The position numbers and the translations under genes were made by a program. DNA of 61,676 nucleotides from Clostridium sp. 1001275B_160808_H3 (GTDB taxonomy: Bacteria > Bacillota > Clostridia > Clostridiales > Clostridiaceae): assembly GCF_015550425.1 (NCBI RefSeq), contig NZ_JADNAT010000021.1, positions 1-61,676 on the forward strand, in the 5' to 3' direction. Of the stretch, positions 1-8,292 are shown piece by piece (positions within the stretch are counted from its first letter, which is position 1; each line of letters opens with the position of its first letter). Under the pieces are notes generated by a model, which saw only the letters and a program-made list of their open reading frames with translations, did no database searches and was not told the DNA's origin.

Positions 1-177
1 TTATATTTAAAAACTGACTTTACTCTTGCAGTTACAATAGCTTACGCTAAAACGGAAGTTACTTTTTCATTCAACGATTTTTAATAACACAAAAAATTTT
101 TGTGTATAAACTTAAATTGAAAAATAATTAAAATAAGTTACTTTCGTGGCCTATTACTTAAATAATTTTCAACAATA

Positions 178-470
178 TTACCATGATTTTGTGTATATAG
201 TAAAAAAATAAAAATTATTAGGGAAAATTTCTCTGATTAAGCCATTAATCTTTTCGTTGGTCCCTCTTTGCCAAGAACTCTAGGGAGTAGCAAAGTTAAA
301 GTTAACGTTAATTCTTCATATCCAGCAAATTCTTTACCACGATCAACGGTAATAGTTTTAAGCAAATTTGTAGTATTTCCTTTAATCTCTATTGAAATAG
401 TAGCTTTGCTTCTATTAAGTTCTTTAGCTAATTTAGATATATTCCAGCCTTAATTTGAATGTTCTACTAT
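178..470 (-). pseudogene. IS30-family transposase remnant (internally deleted, frameshifted)
   Basis: Read on the minus strand, the segment starts with a helix-turn-helix like that of IS30 transposases (SKLAKELNRSKATISIEIKGN). It then jumps directly to the catalytic-core motif TVDRGKEFAGYEEL, and after a frameshift near position 270 continues with WQRGTNEKINGLIREIFP, the conserved C-terminal stretch carrying the third acidic residue of the DDE triad, ending in TAA at 178-180. The middle of the protein (first catalytic Asp and its surroundings) is missing. It is therefore an inactive fossil produced by an internal deletion plus at least one frameshift. The family assignment rests on these recognisable motifs; exact borders are uncertain. 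Confidence 0.8.
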
Positions 471-597
471 ACAATATCGTTAATTTATAGTAATATTTTT
501 ATAACTCATATTGTCATGCCCTTTAAAATGGTTTTCTAGTCAATTATTACTTTAACATGAACGCGCCTGTATGGGTTATTTTTTTAAAATTACTTAG

Positions 598-621
598 TGT
601 TGCACTTGATATTGTAATTTA
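598..621. repeat. candidate IS30-type terminal inverted repeat
   Basis: The stretch beginning TGTTGCACTTGATATTG resembles the terminal repeats of IS30-family elements (GTTGCACTT core). It lies on the 5' side of the transposase remnant, where the element end should be. No convincing partner end was found in bases 1-178, so the element is probably truncated on that side. Confidence 0.4.
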
Positions 622-638
622 TCTTATATATAAATAAA

Positions 639-662
639 GGTAGAAGAAATATTTCTTCTACC
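639..662 (-). terminator. terminator of the ABC exporter operon
   Basis: A perfect 12-bp inverted repeat (GGTAGAAGAAAT then ATTTCTTCTACC) lies 14 bp past the stop codon of the last permease gene. It is followed on the minus strand by TTTATTTATA. Confidence 0.7.
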
Positions 663-675
663 TAAAACAAATTTA

Positions 676-1746
676 CTATTCCTTAGCATAATCCCTAAGT
701 CTAAAACTTCCTGCTGTAAAGAATACTGCAGACATTAGTAATATTACTATAATCGGCACTACTATTTTACCTTCATTTATAATCTGTACCATCCATGAAA
801 ATGGTGAGATTATACTTAAACTATTTATTATTTGAGGTACATTATCAAATTCTTGGAGTCCACTGCCTAGCATTGCAACACCAAAGGATAGTAATCCAAA
901 AACTACAATCGCTAGATTTGATATTGTTGGATTTTTAAGCCATCTTGTAGCAGCTATAATTAGCGATGTTGTAATTAAGCTACTTAACATAATAACTAGT
1001 ATACCTTCTCCTAAGTTGTAATTTTCTATTTTAAATAGATTAACTGATAAAATTAATGTTATTGAACTTACTACACTTTGAAGAATAAACGCTGATAAAT
1101 ATAGAGAACCTAAAATAACTTTATCTGAATTACCAGTTGATATTGTTCTTCTTAAAACTTTTTGAGCTTTAAGTTTAATTATATCATCAGTTAATATAGA
1201 TCCACCTATCATCATAAAATAGCATATCATTAGGACGGTAAGAACATAATCAGCTTTATTTACTTCAAATTTGTCTGTTATTACAGCTTTTACTGTATTA
1301 GTACTAAGGCCATCATTTATTCCTTCTTTAAGCAAATTATTAATGTAATTAGCTATAATATTTTCTGCAACAACAGATCCCATCCCAGCTTCATTAGTAT
1401 AACTTTTTACCTTAGGAATTTCACCACTATCTATTTCTTTTTCGAAATTCTCGTCTATTACATATATAGCTCCAAGCTTTTTATCTCTTAAATCATTATA
1501 GCTATCTTCTGCTTCACCCTTTAGCTCTTCTATAGAGTACTTTTCTGATAAATCGCTTATTAAATCCTTTGAATATTTACCAGAAGATTTATCTAATATT
1601 CCTATCTTACCTAAGGATGATTCTTTTGAACTAGGTCCAACTACTCCAAATAAAACTACCATTGGAAGGAAAAATGTCATCATTAAAATTGCTGGATTTT
1701 TTAAACTTCTTCTTAAATTAATTATGGTTAATCTTATTAAGCGCAT
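676..1746 (-). CDS. ABC-2 type transporter permease (second permease of the operon)
   Basis: A 356-residue membrane protein with the ABC-2 exporter layout: one N-terminal membrane segment (about residues 20-38), a large extracytoplasmic domain (about 40-170), then five or so hydrophobic segments in the C-terminal half. Its start overlaps the end of the preceding permease gene by 10 bp, so the two are translationally coupled and probably form a heterodimer driven by the ATPase encoded at 2843-3778. The family exports drugs, antimicrobial peptides or lipids; the substrate cannot be read from sequence. The linked two-component system suggests induction by an envelope signal or antibiotic (inference). 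Confidence 0.85.
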   Translation of the reverse strand: MRLIRLTIINLRRSLKNPAILMMTFFLPMVVLFGVVGPSSKESSLGKIGILDKSSGKYSKDLISDLSEKYSIEELKGEAEDSYNDLRDKKLGAIYVIDENFEKEIDSGEIPKVKSYTNEAGMGSVVAENIIANYINNLLKEGINDGLSTNTVKAVITDKFEVNKADYVLTVLMICYFMMIGGSILTDDIIKLKAQKVLRRTISTGNSDKVILGSLYLSAFILQSVVSSITLILSVNLFKIENYNLGEGILVIMLSSLITTSLIIAATRWLKNPTISNLAIVVFGLLSFGVAMLGSGLQEFDNVPQIINSLSIISPFSWMVQIINEGKIVVPIIVILLMSAVFFTAGSFRLRDYAKE

Positions 1747-2831
1747 CTTCTTTCCTCCTTAGATAAACTTATTTTTAATATTGCAATTATAAATAGTATT
1801 ATTGAAATTGAAAGAATTAATATTAAATCCTTATTATTAGCACTAAAGCTTCCATTTAAATTATATAAAGTAAATAACTTTGAAATATAATGTGTTGGTG
1901 ATAAAACTTTTAATGCATTTCCTTCTCCAGTGAACATTTCCATTCCTATTATAGGAAGTGTAAATATTAATGCTCCCACAACCTTACCGTACTTCGCTCC
2001 AAAAAAAGTATAAACAAACTTACTTAATGATACTACTAGCATAGATGAAGTCAAAATTAATATTAATAAAGGAAAAATGCCTCCAGTAAAGCTTATTCCT
2101 GAAATTCTAAAGAAAAATACATATCCTGAAATAATAACAGTTGAATATACAAATAATGCAAAGGAATCATAGTAAAAGTATTGCTTTCTAGTTACAGGTG
2201 TTGATGCAACTCTTTTATCAAGATTTACACTTACCTCTGCATAATTGGATTGTATAAGAGTAAAAATCAACATACTTATTACAAATGCTATCATTGATGC
2301 AGCCATTTTTTCATAACTACTAGACGTTTTTTTAGAATCTATATCTATTTTTTCAATAACAGATTCTCCAGAAACTTTTGCTAAGTCTTCAGTAGATCCT
2401 CCAGATAAATTAACATAAAGACTTTCATGATATTTATCTAAAATAGTTTTTAAGGTGTTTGTGGAATTACTATATCCTTCTTCTAGCTTATTTATATTTA
2501 TCTCTCCTCTTTTTAAAGATACAACATTATTTTCATATCCTTTTGGGATTGAAATTTCTACATTTGCTTTTTTATCAGTTAATTCAACAAGCTCTTTCAT
2601 ATCATTACTTTCTAAAAATGATACTAAATTTTTAGACATAGTGCTATTATCCATATCATTTATTTGAACTTTTAAAGTTGTTAATTTTAATGGACTATCC
2701 ATAAGTGTTTTTTGGAAAAAGCCCATGAAAGCTGCTAACAAAACTGGAAATAGTATATAATATAAAAGTGTTACAGCTCCATTAGAAACCATTCCTTTTA
2801 AGGTTGTCTTTGTATAATATATCAATTTCAT
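1737..2831 (-). CDS. ABC-2 type transporter permease (first permease of the operon)
   Basis: A 364-residue ABC-2 permease with a hydrophobic N-terminal segment (about residues 20-40), a soluble extracytoplasmic domain (about 45-180) and multiple membrane segments to the C-terminus. It lies 11 bp downstream of the ATPase gene and overlaps the next permease gene by 10 bp. The two permeases share the same architecture, pointing to an old duplication and a heterodimeric pore. Substrate unknown. Confidence 0.85.
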   Translation of the reverse strand: MKLIYYTKTTLKGMVSNGAVTLLYYILFPVLLAAFMGFFQKTLMDSPLKLTTLKVQINDMDNSTMSKNLVSFLESNDMKELVELTDKKANVEISIPKGYENNVVSLKRGEININKLEEGYSNSTNTLKTILDKYHESLYVNLSGGSTEDLAKVSGESVIEKIDIDSKKTSSSYEKMAASMIAFVISMLIFTLIQSNYAEVSVNLDKRVASTPVTRKQYFYYDSFALFVYSTVIISGYVFFFRISGISFTGGIFPLLILILTSSMLVVSLSKFVYTFFGAKYGKVVGALIFTLPIIGMEMFTGEGNALKVLSPTHYISKLFTLYNLNGSFSANNKDLILILSISIILFIIAILKISLSKEERRCA

Positions 2832-2842
2832 TTAACTCACCT

Positions 2843-3778
2843 CTAATCTCTTAACATTTTTCCTGTTAAAGCTAAGAAAACATCTTCAAGTCTTGCATCT
2901 TCATAACTTATTTTTTTAACATTAACTCCATATTGTTCTATTATACTTAGTACATTATGAAGTTTAAAATTTGAGTCTATAGTTAATGAAATAATATCAT
3001 CTTGTTCCTTAACTTTTATTACTCCTGTTAATTTTTCTATATTTAAAAGAACTTCCGCTGTAATATCACTAGCTTCTATTATCACCTTATTATTAGGAAA
3101 TACCGAAGATTTTATTTCTTCTTTTGTTCCATAAGATACTTCTTTGCCTAAATCTATAATGAATACTCGCTTGCATAGTTCTTCAACTTCTTCCATGTAA
3201 TGAGAAGTATATATAACTGTTGTCCCCCATTCCTTACAAATATTTTTTGTAAAAGTGAATATATGATTTCTTGATTGAGGATCAACTCCAACAGTAGGCT
3301 CATCCATTATTAATACTTTTGGATGATGCATAATAGCTGCTGCAATATTAAGCCTTCTCTTCATTCCACCTGAAAACTTCTTAACTTTTTCTTTTTTCTT
3401 ATCTTGAAGGCCTGTAACTTCTAAAGCTTCATTTATTCTTTCTTTAAGTTCTTTTCCTTTTAATCCATATAAAGCACCGAAAAACTCTAAATTGTCATAA
3501 GCATTTAACTCTTCTATTAAAGAAATATCTTGTGGTACATATCCTATACATTCTTTAGCTTTTATTGGCTCTTTTAAAATATCATAACCACAAATTTTAA
3601 CTGTTCCACTATCTGGGGTTAAAAGACTAGTCATTATATTTATTAAAGTAGATTTTCCTGCTCCATTAGGTCCTATAAATCCAAATATTTCTCCCTTATT
3701 AACTTCATAGCTTACATTATCTAAAACTAACTTGTCATTGAATCTTTTTGTGACATTTTTTACTTCTATGATACTCAT
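2843..3778 (-). CDS. ABC transporter ATP-binding protein
   Basis: The 311-residue ATPase has Walker A GPNGAGKST at residues 36-44, the signature FSGGMKRR at about 140, Walker B with DEPT at about 160, and the switch histidine in TSHYMEE. The roughly 80-residue tail beyond the nucleotide-binding domain is typical of CcmA/DrrA-like drug and peptide exporters. It energises the two ABC-2 permeases encoded immediately downstream. Translation probably starts at the ATG at 3778; the only plausible Shine-Dalgarno is the GGGGG run at 3787-3791, which lies inside a long hairpin (see 3787-3831), so expression may be controlled at this junction separately from the two-component genes upstream. Confidence 0.92.
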   Translation of the reverse strand: MSIIEVKNVTKRFNDKLVLDNVSYEVNKGEIFGFIGPNGAGKSTLINIMTSLLTPDSGTVKICGYDILKEPIKAKECIGYVPQDISLIEELNAYDNLEFFGALYGLKGKELKERINEALEVTGLQDKKKEKVKKFSGGMKRRLNIAAAIMHHPKVLIMDEPTVGVDPQSRNHIFTFTKNICKEWGTTVIYTSHYMEEVEELCKRVFIIDLGKEVSYGTKEEIKSSVFPNNKVIIEASDITAEVLLNIEKLTGVIKVKEQDDIISLTIDSNFKLHNVLSIIEQYGVNVKKISYEDARLEDVFLALTGKMLRD

Positions 3779-3786
3779 TAAAAATA

Positions 3787-3831
3787 CCCCCTAGCTTTAT
3801 CTTACTTATATAATAAGACAAAGCTAAGGGG
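3787..3831 (-). promoter_or_regulatory. hairpin that captures the ATPase ribosome binding site or terminates transcription
   Basis: Two 18-base arms (3814-3831 and 3787-3804) with a 9-base loop lie between the response regulator and the ATPase gene. The two mispaired positions on the plus strand become G.U pairs in the minus-strand RNA, which fits a structure working in the leftward transcript. The 3' arm ends in GGGGG, the only Shine-Dalgarno-like sequence for the ATPase start at 3778, and is followed by UAUUUUUA, so it can act as an intrinsic terminator, as a ribosome-site sequestering hairpin, or both. Confidence 0.7.
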
Positions 3832-3864
3832 CTTGCTATCACTCCAAGTCACTAGATGAATGAC

Positions 3865-4509
3865 TTAAGTCACTATTCCATTTTTAAATGCAAAAATTGC
3901 AATTTGTGTTCTATCTCTAAGATTTAACTTAGATAAAACATTTGTAATATTATTCTTTATAGTTCCTTCTGATAAATAAAGCTTTTCTGAAATTTCTTTA
4001 TTAGTTAATCCTTCAGCTATACATTTGATAATTTGTAATTCCTTATCTGAAAAATTATATTTATTTAATTCTTTATTATTTAAGTTATGACTATTATTAC
4101 TAAGTATTTCATTTGCAACATCAGGATGAACAACCATATTTCCCATATAAGCTGTTTTTATTCCTTCATAAATAACTTGATGAGAACTATCCTTTAACAA
4201 ATATCCAAAAGCTCCATATTTCAATGCATCTTGAATATATTCTTTATCTTTAAATGTAGTTAATATAATAACTTTAATCTTAGTAAATTGCTCCTTAATA
4301 AGCCTAGTACCCATTACTCCGTCACAATCTTTCATTCTTATATCCATAAGTACTACATCAACATCTTTATTTTTACATACTTCTAAAGCTTTATATCCAT
4401 TTTCAGCAGTATCAACAACTTCTATATCATCAAAAGTTGAAAGCATAATTTTTAAGCCTTCTCTAATTAGTTTTTCATCATCCACAATTAATATTTTAAT
4501 TTTCCCCAT
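3865..4509 (-). CDS. NarL/LuxR-family response regulator
   Basis: 214 residues: receiver domain (about 1-120) with the acidic pair D10-D11, phosphoacceptor D56 (LMDIRM) and conserved Lys near 105 (LLKDSS), then a LuxR-type helix-turn-helix (about 150-212, LTNKEISEKLYLSEGTIKNN). It is the cognate partner of the kinase at 4511-5662. The ribosome site AAGGAG lies in the last codons of the kinase gene, so the two are translationally coupled. The likely target is the ABC exporter operon downstream (inference from gene order). Confidence 0.93.
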   Translation of the reverse strand: MGKIKILIVDDEKLIREGLKIMLSTFDDIEVVDTAENGYKALEVCKNKDVDVVLMDIRMKDCDGVMGTRLIKEQFTKIKVIILTTFKDKEYIQDALKYGAFGYLLKDSSHQVIYEGIKTAYMGNMVVHPDVANEILSNNSHNLNNKELNKYNFSDKELQIIKCIAEGLTNKEISEKLYLSEGTIKNNITNVLSKLNLRDRTQIAIFAFKNGIVT

Positions 4510-4510
4510 C

Positions 4511-5662
4511 CTAATTCTCCTTATCTCTCGGAATTACAAGCTTTATAAAAAATCCCTTTCCAACTTCTGAGCTAACGTCAATTATTCCATCTATTTCTTC
4601 AGCTCTTTCTCTTATATTCTTAAGTCCAAAACCACTTTCTTTTATAATATCAGTTCCTATACCATCATCTTTAAATGATATTACAAAATCATTTTCTGTA
4701 AAATTCATAATTACTTTAACTTTAGATGCTTTTCCATGTCTTAAAGCATTTGACAAAACTTCTTGAGTTATTCTATATAAGTGAGTACTTTGTTTAATAG
4801 AAAGAGTCCAATCACCCTTTGATAAAATAATATTTACTTCTACACCTGACATCTTTTCAAAATTCTTACATAACTCTTGAATTCTAATTAATCCTCTGTA
4901 ATTATCATAATCATCAGATTTAAGTTCACTTACAGCCTTTTTAACATCTTGAAAACTCTCATTTATAAAATCTCTTAAGTTACTTGCCATATCTTTTAGC
5001 ATGCTTCCTTCTTTATCAGCTATACTTTCCATTGCAGATAGCTGAATCATAGCTGTTGATAAAGAATGACCAACGCTATCATGTATTTCTCTTGATATTC
5101 TATTTCTTTCTTTAAGAACTGTTAGTTCCTCTATTGATGTAAGACACTCTTCAAGATAATTCTTTGTTTCAATTAAATTTTCTTCAGATACCCTAAGCTT
5201 ATCATATAACCTTTGAGCTTCTTTTTTTGTATTATGCAATCTAGATATGTAATTTAAAAGAATTATAAAAATAAGCATAATAACTAAATTAATAAAACCA
5301 CTTTCTATATTTTTATTAAATTTACTAGATAATGATATTAAAGATATTACAACTAAAAATATATATTTTATTTTTTCAAATTTTAATGTAAAAGCATCTA
5401 TAGTTACTCCTATTAAATAAAATAAAATGCTTCCTCCAAAGCTTAAATAAGCTATTGGTGCTATTATTATTTCAACAATCATTGAAAAAATAGTTAATTT
5501 ATAATTTTTAAAGTAAAACACCCTAAGATTGTTGTTTATTATAAATAACAAAACAAATATTATGCTAAAAATATTCGTATTACTTTCTTTAATAAAAATT
5601 TGAACTATTAAAATTATAAATGATATATATCGTATTAATAATAGTTCTTTACTTTTTCTCAT
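4511..5662 (-). CDS. sensor histidine kinase, HisKA_3 (NarX/DesK-like)
   Basis: An integral-membrane N-terminal region of about five hydrophobic segments (roughly residues 5-140 from the chosen start) without a clear extracytoplasmic domain, then a coiled-coil linker, the HisKA_3 dimerisation motif ISREIHDSVGHSLS with the phosphorylated His, and a HATPase domain (DDGIGTD, GFGLKNIRERAEEI). The architecture suggests sensing within the membrane. An in-frame ATG further upstream (5749) would add 29 residues, but the ATG at 5662 is preceded by GGAGAG at an ideal distance, so the 383-residue product is preferred. It forms an operon with the response regulator and probably the exporter. Confidence 0.9.
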   Translation of the reverse strand: MRKSKELLLIRYISFIILIVQIFIKESNTNIFSIIFVLLFIINNNLRVFYFKNYKLTIFSMIVEIIIAPIAYLSFGGSILFYLIGVTIDAFTLKFEKIKYIFLVVISLISLSSKFNKNIESGFINLVIMLIFIILLNYISRLHNTKKEAQRLYDKLRVSEENLIETKNYLEECLTSIEELTVLKERNRISREIHDSVGHSLSTAMIQLSAMESIADKEGSMLKDMASNLRDFINESFQDVKKAVSELKSDDYDNYRGLIRIQELCKNFEKMSGVEVNIILSKGDWTLSIKQSTHLYRITQEVLSNALRHGKASKVKVIMNFTENDFVISFKDDGIGTDIIKESGFGLKNIRERAEEIDGIIDVSSEVGKGFFIKLVIPRDKEN

Positions 5663-6139
5663 AGTTCTCTCCAAACTTTTTTTATTATCTAAGATAATGA
5701 TACAACATATTTTCATGTTGGTGAATAGATATAATTTTGAATTAGACATAATGATATGTATTAATGAGGCTAATTCTTCATTTAACAGTTAAAAGTAATG
5801 AAATATAAGCTTACAAATATAAATAGACTGTGAAATAAGCATACTCTATTTATATTTGCCAACTTATAATACGTCACTGAAAATTGAAAAATAAGGAAAT
5901 GGATGAAACTTTTAGTTCAGAAAAAGAAAGTATTATAACTAAAAATTTGATAGTACATAGCAATATATCATATAGTTATATTAGAATGAAGTGATTCAAA
6001 ACAAGATAACAAATATTTATATAAAATTTACCTATTTTATATAAATATTGGAATTATAATCCATAAATAATGTATAATAAGAATATATAATAATGAATAA
6101 TTTTATTATATTGTTATTCAGTAAAAAGGAGGTAAGTAT
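5663..6139. other. intergenic region between divergent transcription units
   Basis: Very AT-rich. It must contain the leftward promoter of the two-component operon and the rightward promoter of the small secreted protein gene. Apart from the perfect inverted repeat at 6012-6049, no gene or recognisable RNA is seen. Confidence 0.5.
6012..6049. repeat. perfect 16-bp inverted repeat
   Basis: Arms AATATTTATATAAAAT and its exact complement (6034-6049) are separated by 6 bases, TTACCT. The repeat lies 91 bp before the start of a small secreted protein gene. There is no gene end immediately upstream for it to terminate on the plus strand, and it has no T-run. It could be an operator or mRNA leader structure; pure A/T content also allows chance or cruciform effects. 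Confidence 0.55.
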
Positions 6140-6466
6140 ATGATAAACATAAAAAAAATAATAATTCCAACGATATGTATAGCAATTTTATCGTTTGTTA
6201 TTGGTGCGACAGATAATAAAAATTCAACTAAAATTTTAGACGGGGTATATACATTAAGTCAAATAATAACACAGGAAGGTGAAGTCAGAAACTTTACTTA
6301 TGGAGGAGAATTGACAGTTAATGATTTAAAAGCCACATTTAATACACCAACACAGAACTGTCAGTGGGAACTTGAAAAAAATAGTTATGAAGTAATTGAA
6401 AATGGATTTATTGAAACATCTTCAAATACAAATGAAAAATATGTATGGATGAAAATTAACAATTAA
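6140..6466 (+). CDS. small putative secreted protein, unknown function
   Basis: 108 residues with a typical export signal (MINIKKIIIPTICIAILSFV, cleavage plausible near residue 23) and no lipobox cysteine. The mature part is about 85 residues, rich in N, T and E, with one cysteine; it looks like a small beta-rich extracellular domain. A very strong ribosome site (AAAAGGAGGT) precedes the ATG. No family is recognised. It stands alone between the two-component operon and a convergent transporter gene and shares a bidirectional terminator with the latter. Confidence 0.7.
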   Translation: MINIKKIIIPTICIAILSFVIGATDNKNSTKILDGVYTLSQIITQEGEVRNFTYGGELTVNDLKATFNTPTQNCQWELEKNSYEVIENGFIETSSNTNEKYVWMKINN

Positions 6467-6599
6467 AGAATAACTATTAATAATAAAATAATTGATTCGC
6501 AAGTTTAAACTTGTACGAACTAAAAAAATGGACAATTTAATTTTATCCACTTTTATAATACTCTAAATCAACATTAGTTTAAAACAGAGCCTATAAATA

Positions 6600-6636
6600 A
6601 TAACTATAGTATAGTTTAGAATTATACTATAGTTAT
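6600..6636. terminator. bidirectional terminator between convergent genes
   Basis: A perfect inverted repeat (TAACTATAGTATA / TATACTATAGTTA plus one closing pair, 9-base loop) is followed by TTATTTTA on the plus strand. It lies between the ends of the 6140 and 6665 genes. Confidence 0.6.
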
Positions 6637-6664
6637 TTTAAGCTTTATAAGTTTTATAAAATCT

Positions 6665-7597
6665 CTAATCTACACTTTCCTTCCTTTTATACACTAAATA
6701 AATTCCAGCGCAAACTAGTATTAAAGCTATAAGTATCTTTATATCAAAGATATTTTCTTTAAGGACTATAGCTGAAAGTGTAGTTCCAAAGACAGGAATT
6801 AAAAAGTTGAAAACAGAAATCACTCCAACTTTATTGTATTTTAAAAGTTGTGACCATAATGCAAATGCTACTGATGATAATAATGCCATATATAGTAATA
6901 ATGAAGTAGATTTAATATTAAAGTTTGTAAGATGTCCTCCTAATAGATATCCTATTAATATTAAAGCTAGTCCTCCTATAGCTAATTGATAACCTGTTAT
7001 AGTATATGCATCCTTATTTTGGCTTATCTTCTTACTGTATATTGATGAAACTGAAAGCATAAAAGCTGCAAGCATTATAAAGCCTTCACCTTTAAAGGAA
7101 AAACCACCTTCTAAAACTGAAGATCCTCCAAGGTTTACAATTATAACTCCTGCAAATCCTACTATACATCCTAGAATCTTATTGAAATTCAACTTATCAT
7201 TTTTATAAATAAAGTGTGCTAATATAATACTAAAAAATGTACCTGTCCCATTTATAATTGAACCTCTTACTCCAGTAGTATATGTCATTCCTAAATAGAA
7301 AAATATATATTGAAGAGTTGTTTGTCCAAGTCCTAATATTGTAATTTCCTTCATATCTTCAAAAGTTAAATCAAAGATACTTTGCTTCATTAATAGCTTT
7401 ATTATTAATACAATAATTCCTGCCAAGAAAAATCTATATCCAGCAAATATAAGTTTTGCACCTACATCACTACTTGTTATATTAAAGATTTCATATCCTA
7501 CTTTAATAGCAGGAAAAGCACTTCCCCATAAGAAGGTACAAATTATTGCTATTATAATTATATTTAATCTGTTAGTATAAAATTTTGATTTATCCAA
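6665..7597 (-). CDS. EamA/DMT-family transporter
   Basis: 310 residues with about ten transmembrane segments arranged as two EamA repeats (about residues 12-150 and 165-305). Family hallmarks include the N-terminal FLWGSAFPAIKVG segment and the glycine-rich repeats FAGVIIVNLGG and CAGIYLVYKR. Family members export metabolites, amino acids or drugs; the substrate cannot be predicted. The start used is TTG at 7595-7597 with an AAGGGATG-like ribosome site; no better in-frame ATG is close. Monocistronic by context. Confidence 0.88.
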   Translation of the reverse strand: MDKSKFYTNRLNIIIIAIICTFLWGSAFPAIKVGYEIFNITSSDVGAKLIFAGYRFFLAGIIVLIIKLLMKQSIFDLTFEDMKEITILGLGQTTLQYIFFYLGMTYTTGVRGSIINGTGTFFSIILAHFIYKNDKLNFNKILGCIVGFAGVIIVNLGGSSVLEGGFSFKGEGFIMLAAFMLSVSSIYSKKISQNKDAYTITGYQLAIGGLALILIGYLLGGHLTNFNIKSTSLLLYMALLSSVAFALWSQLLKYNKVGVISVFNFLIPVFGTTLSAIVLKENIFDIKILIALILVCAGIYLVYKRKESVD

Positions 7598-8040
7598 ATA
7601 TCTTCATCCCTTCTTGTAACACTTTATAAATTTCATAGAACTTATTATACACTTATTTATATAAAAAAAGTTCACTATCTTAAAATATATTTATACAAAT
7701 AAAAAGCAACCTAATATCTTTAACTCAATAATTAAGGTAATCCCAATTATTACTTAAGTAGTTACATTTATTATTCCATACTATCTAGTAATTAATATAT
7801 TACTTTTATTGATTATAAGCATAAAAATAGAGCAAATATAATACTTTACTCTATTCCTCTATATATTATATAATAAAATTGGCTAGTATATAAAATTTAA
7901 TTTATGTGTTTTAGCGGACCATTAATTAATTCTATACTGGCTATTTTTATATTTAAAACCATACACTCACCTTTATTACACAATTCTATATCTTATTAAT
8001 CAAATTAATAATTTTTTTATAATTAATTATATTCTTATAA
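7598..8040. other. intergenic region
   Basis: AT-rich spacer between the EamA gene start and the end of the arsenic gene cluster. It must carry the EamA promoter. No ORF, structured RNA or repeat could be supported. Confidence 0.4.
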
Positions 8041-8238
8041 TTAGACAATCTCTCTTTTAAATATTATTGAGCCATCATCAGGTTTTGGAATCCAACCGAC
8101 TCCTTCATGAGGTTTAGTTAAACCGCCTACTAGCTCCCAGCCTGAATCTCCATAATCATTAAGTTCTTTTTGTAATTCCTCTTGATTTCCTAGCCCTTTA
8201 ATTGAGCTTATTTTAACAACTTTGTATTCCCATTTCAT
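8041..8238 (-). CDS. DUF4177 family small protein
   Basis: 65 residues matching the DUF4177 pattern: an N-terminal WEYKVV strand, an amphipathic helix, the GWELVG motif and a C-terminal FKR strand. No function is established for the family. The gene is last in the arsenic cluster, 54 bp after the acr3 gene and in the same direction, with a ribosome site ending AGGAGGT. Whether it is part of the ars operon is uncertain, as the gap is larger than the others in the cluster. Confidence 0.8.
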   Translation of the reverse strand: MKWEYKVVKISSIKGLGNQEELQKELNDYGDSGWELVGGLTKPHEGVGWIPKPDDGSIIFKREIV

Positions 8239-8292
8239 AAAGCATATAACCTCCTTTCTTAGATTCTAATATTAATATACCCATTAAATTTA

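Noticed and set aside
4511..5749. Longer histidine kinase start at 5749
   Set aside because: The extra 29 residues have no ribosome site upstream, whereas the ATG at 5662 has GGAGAG at the right distance.
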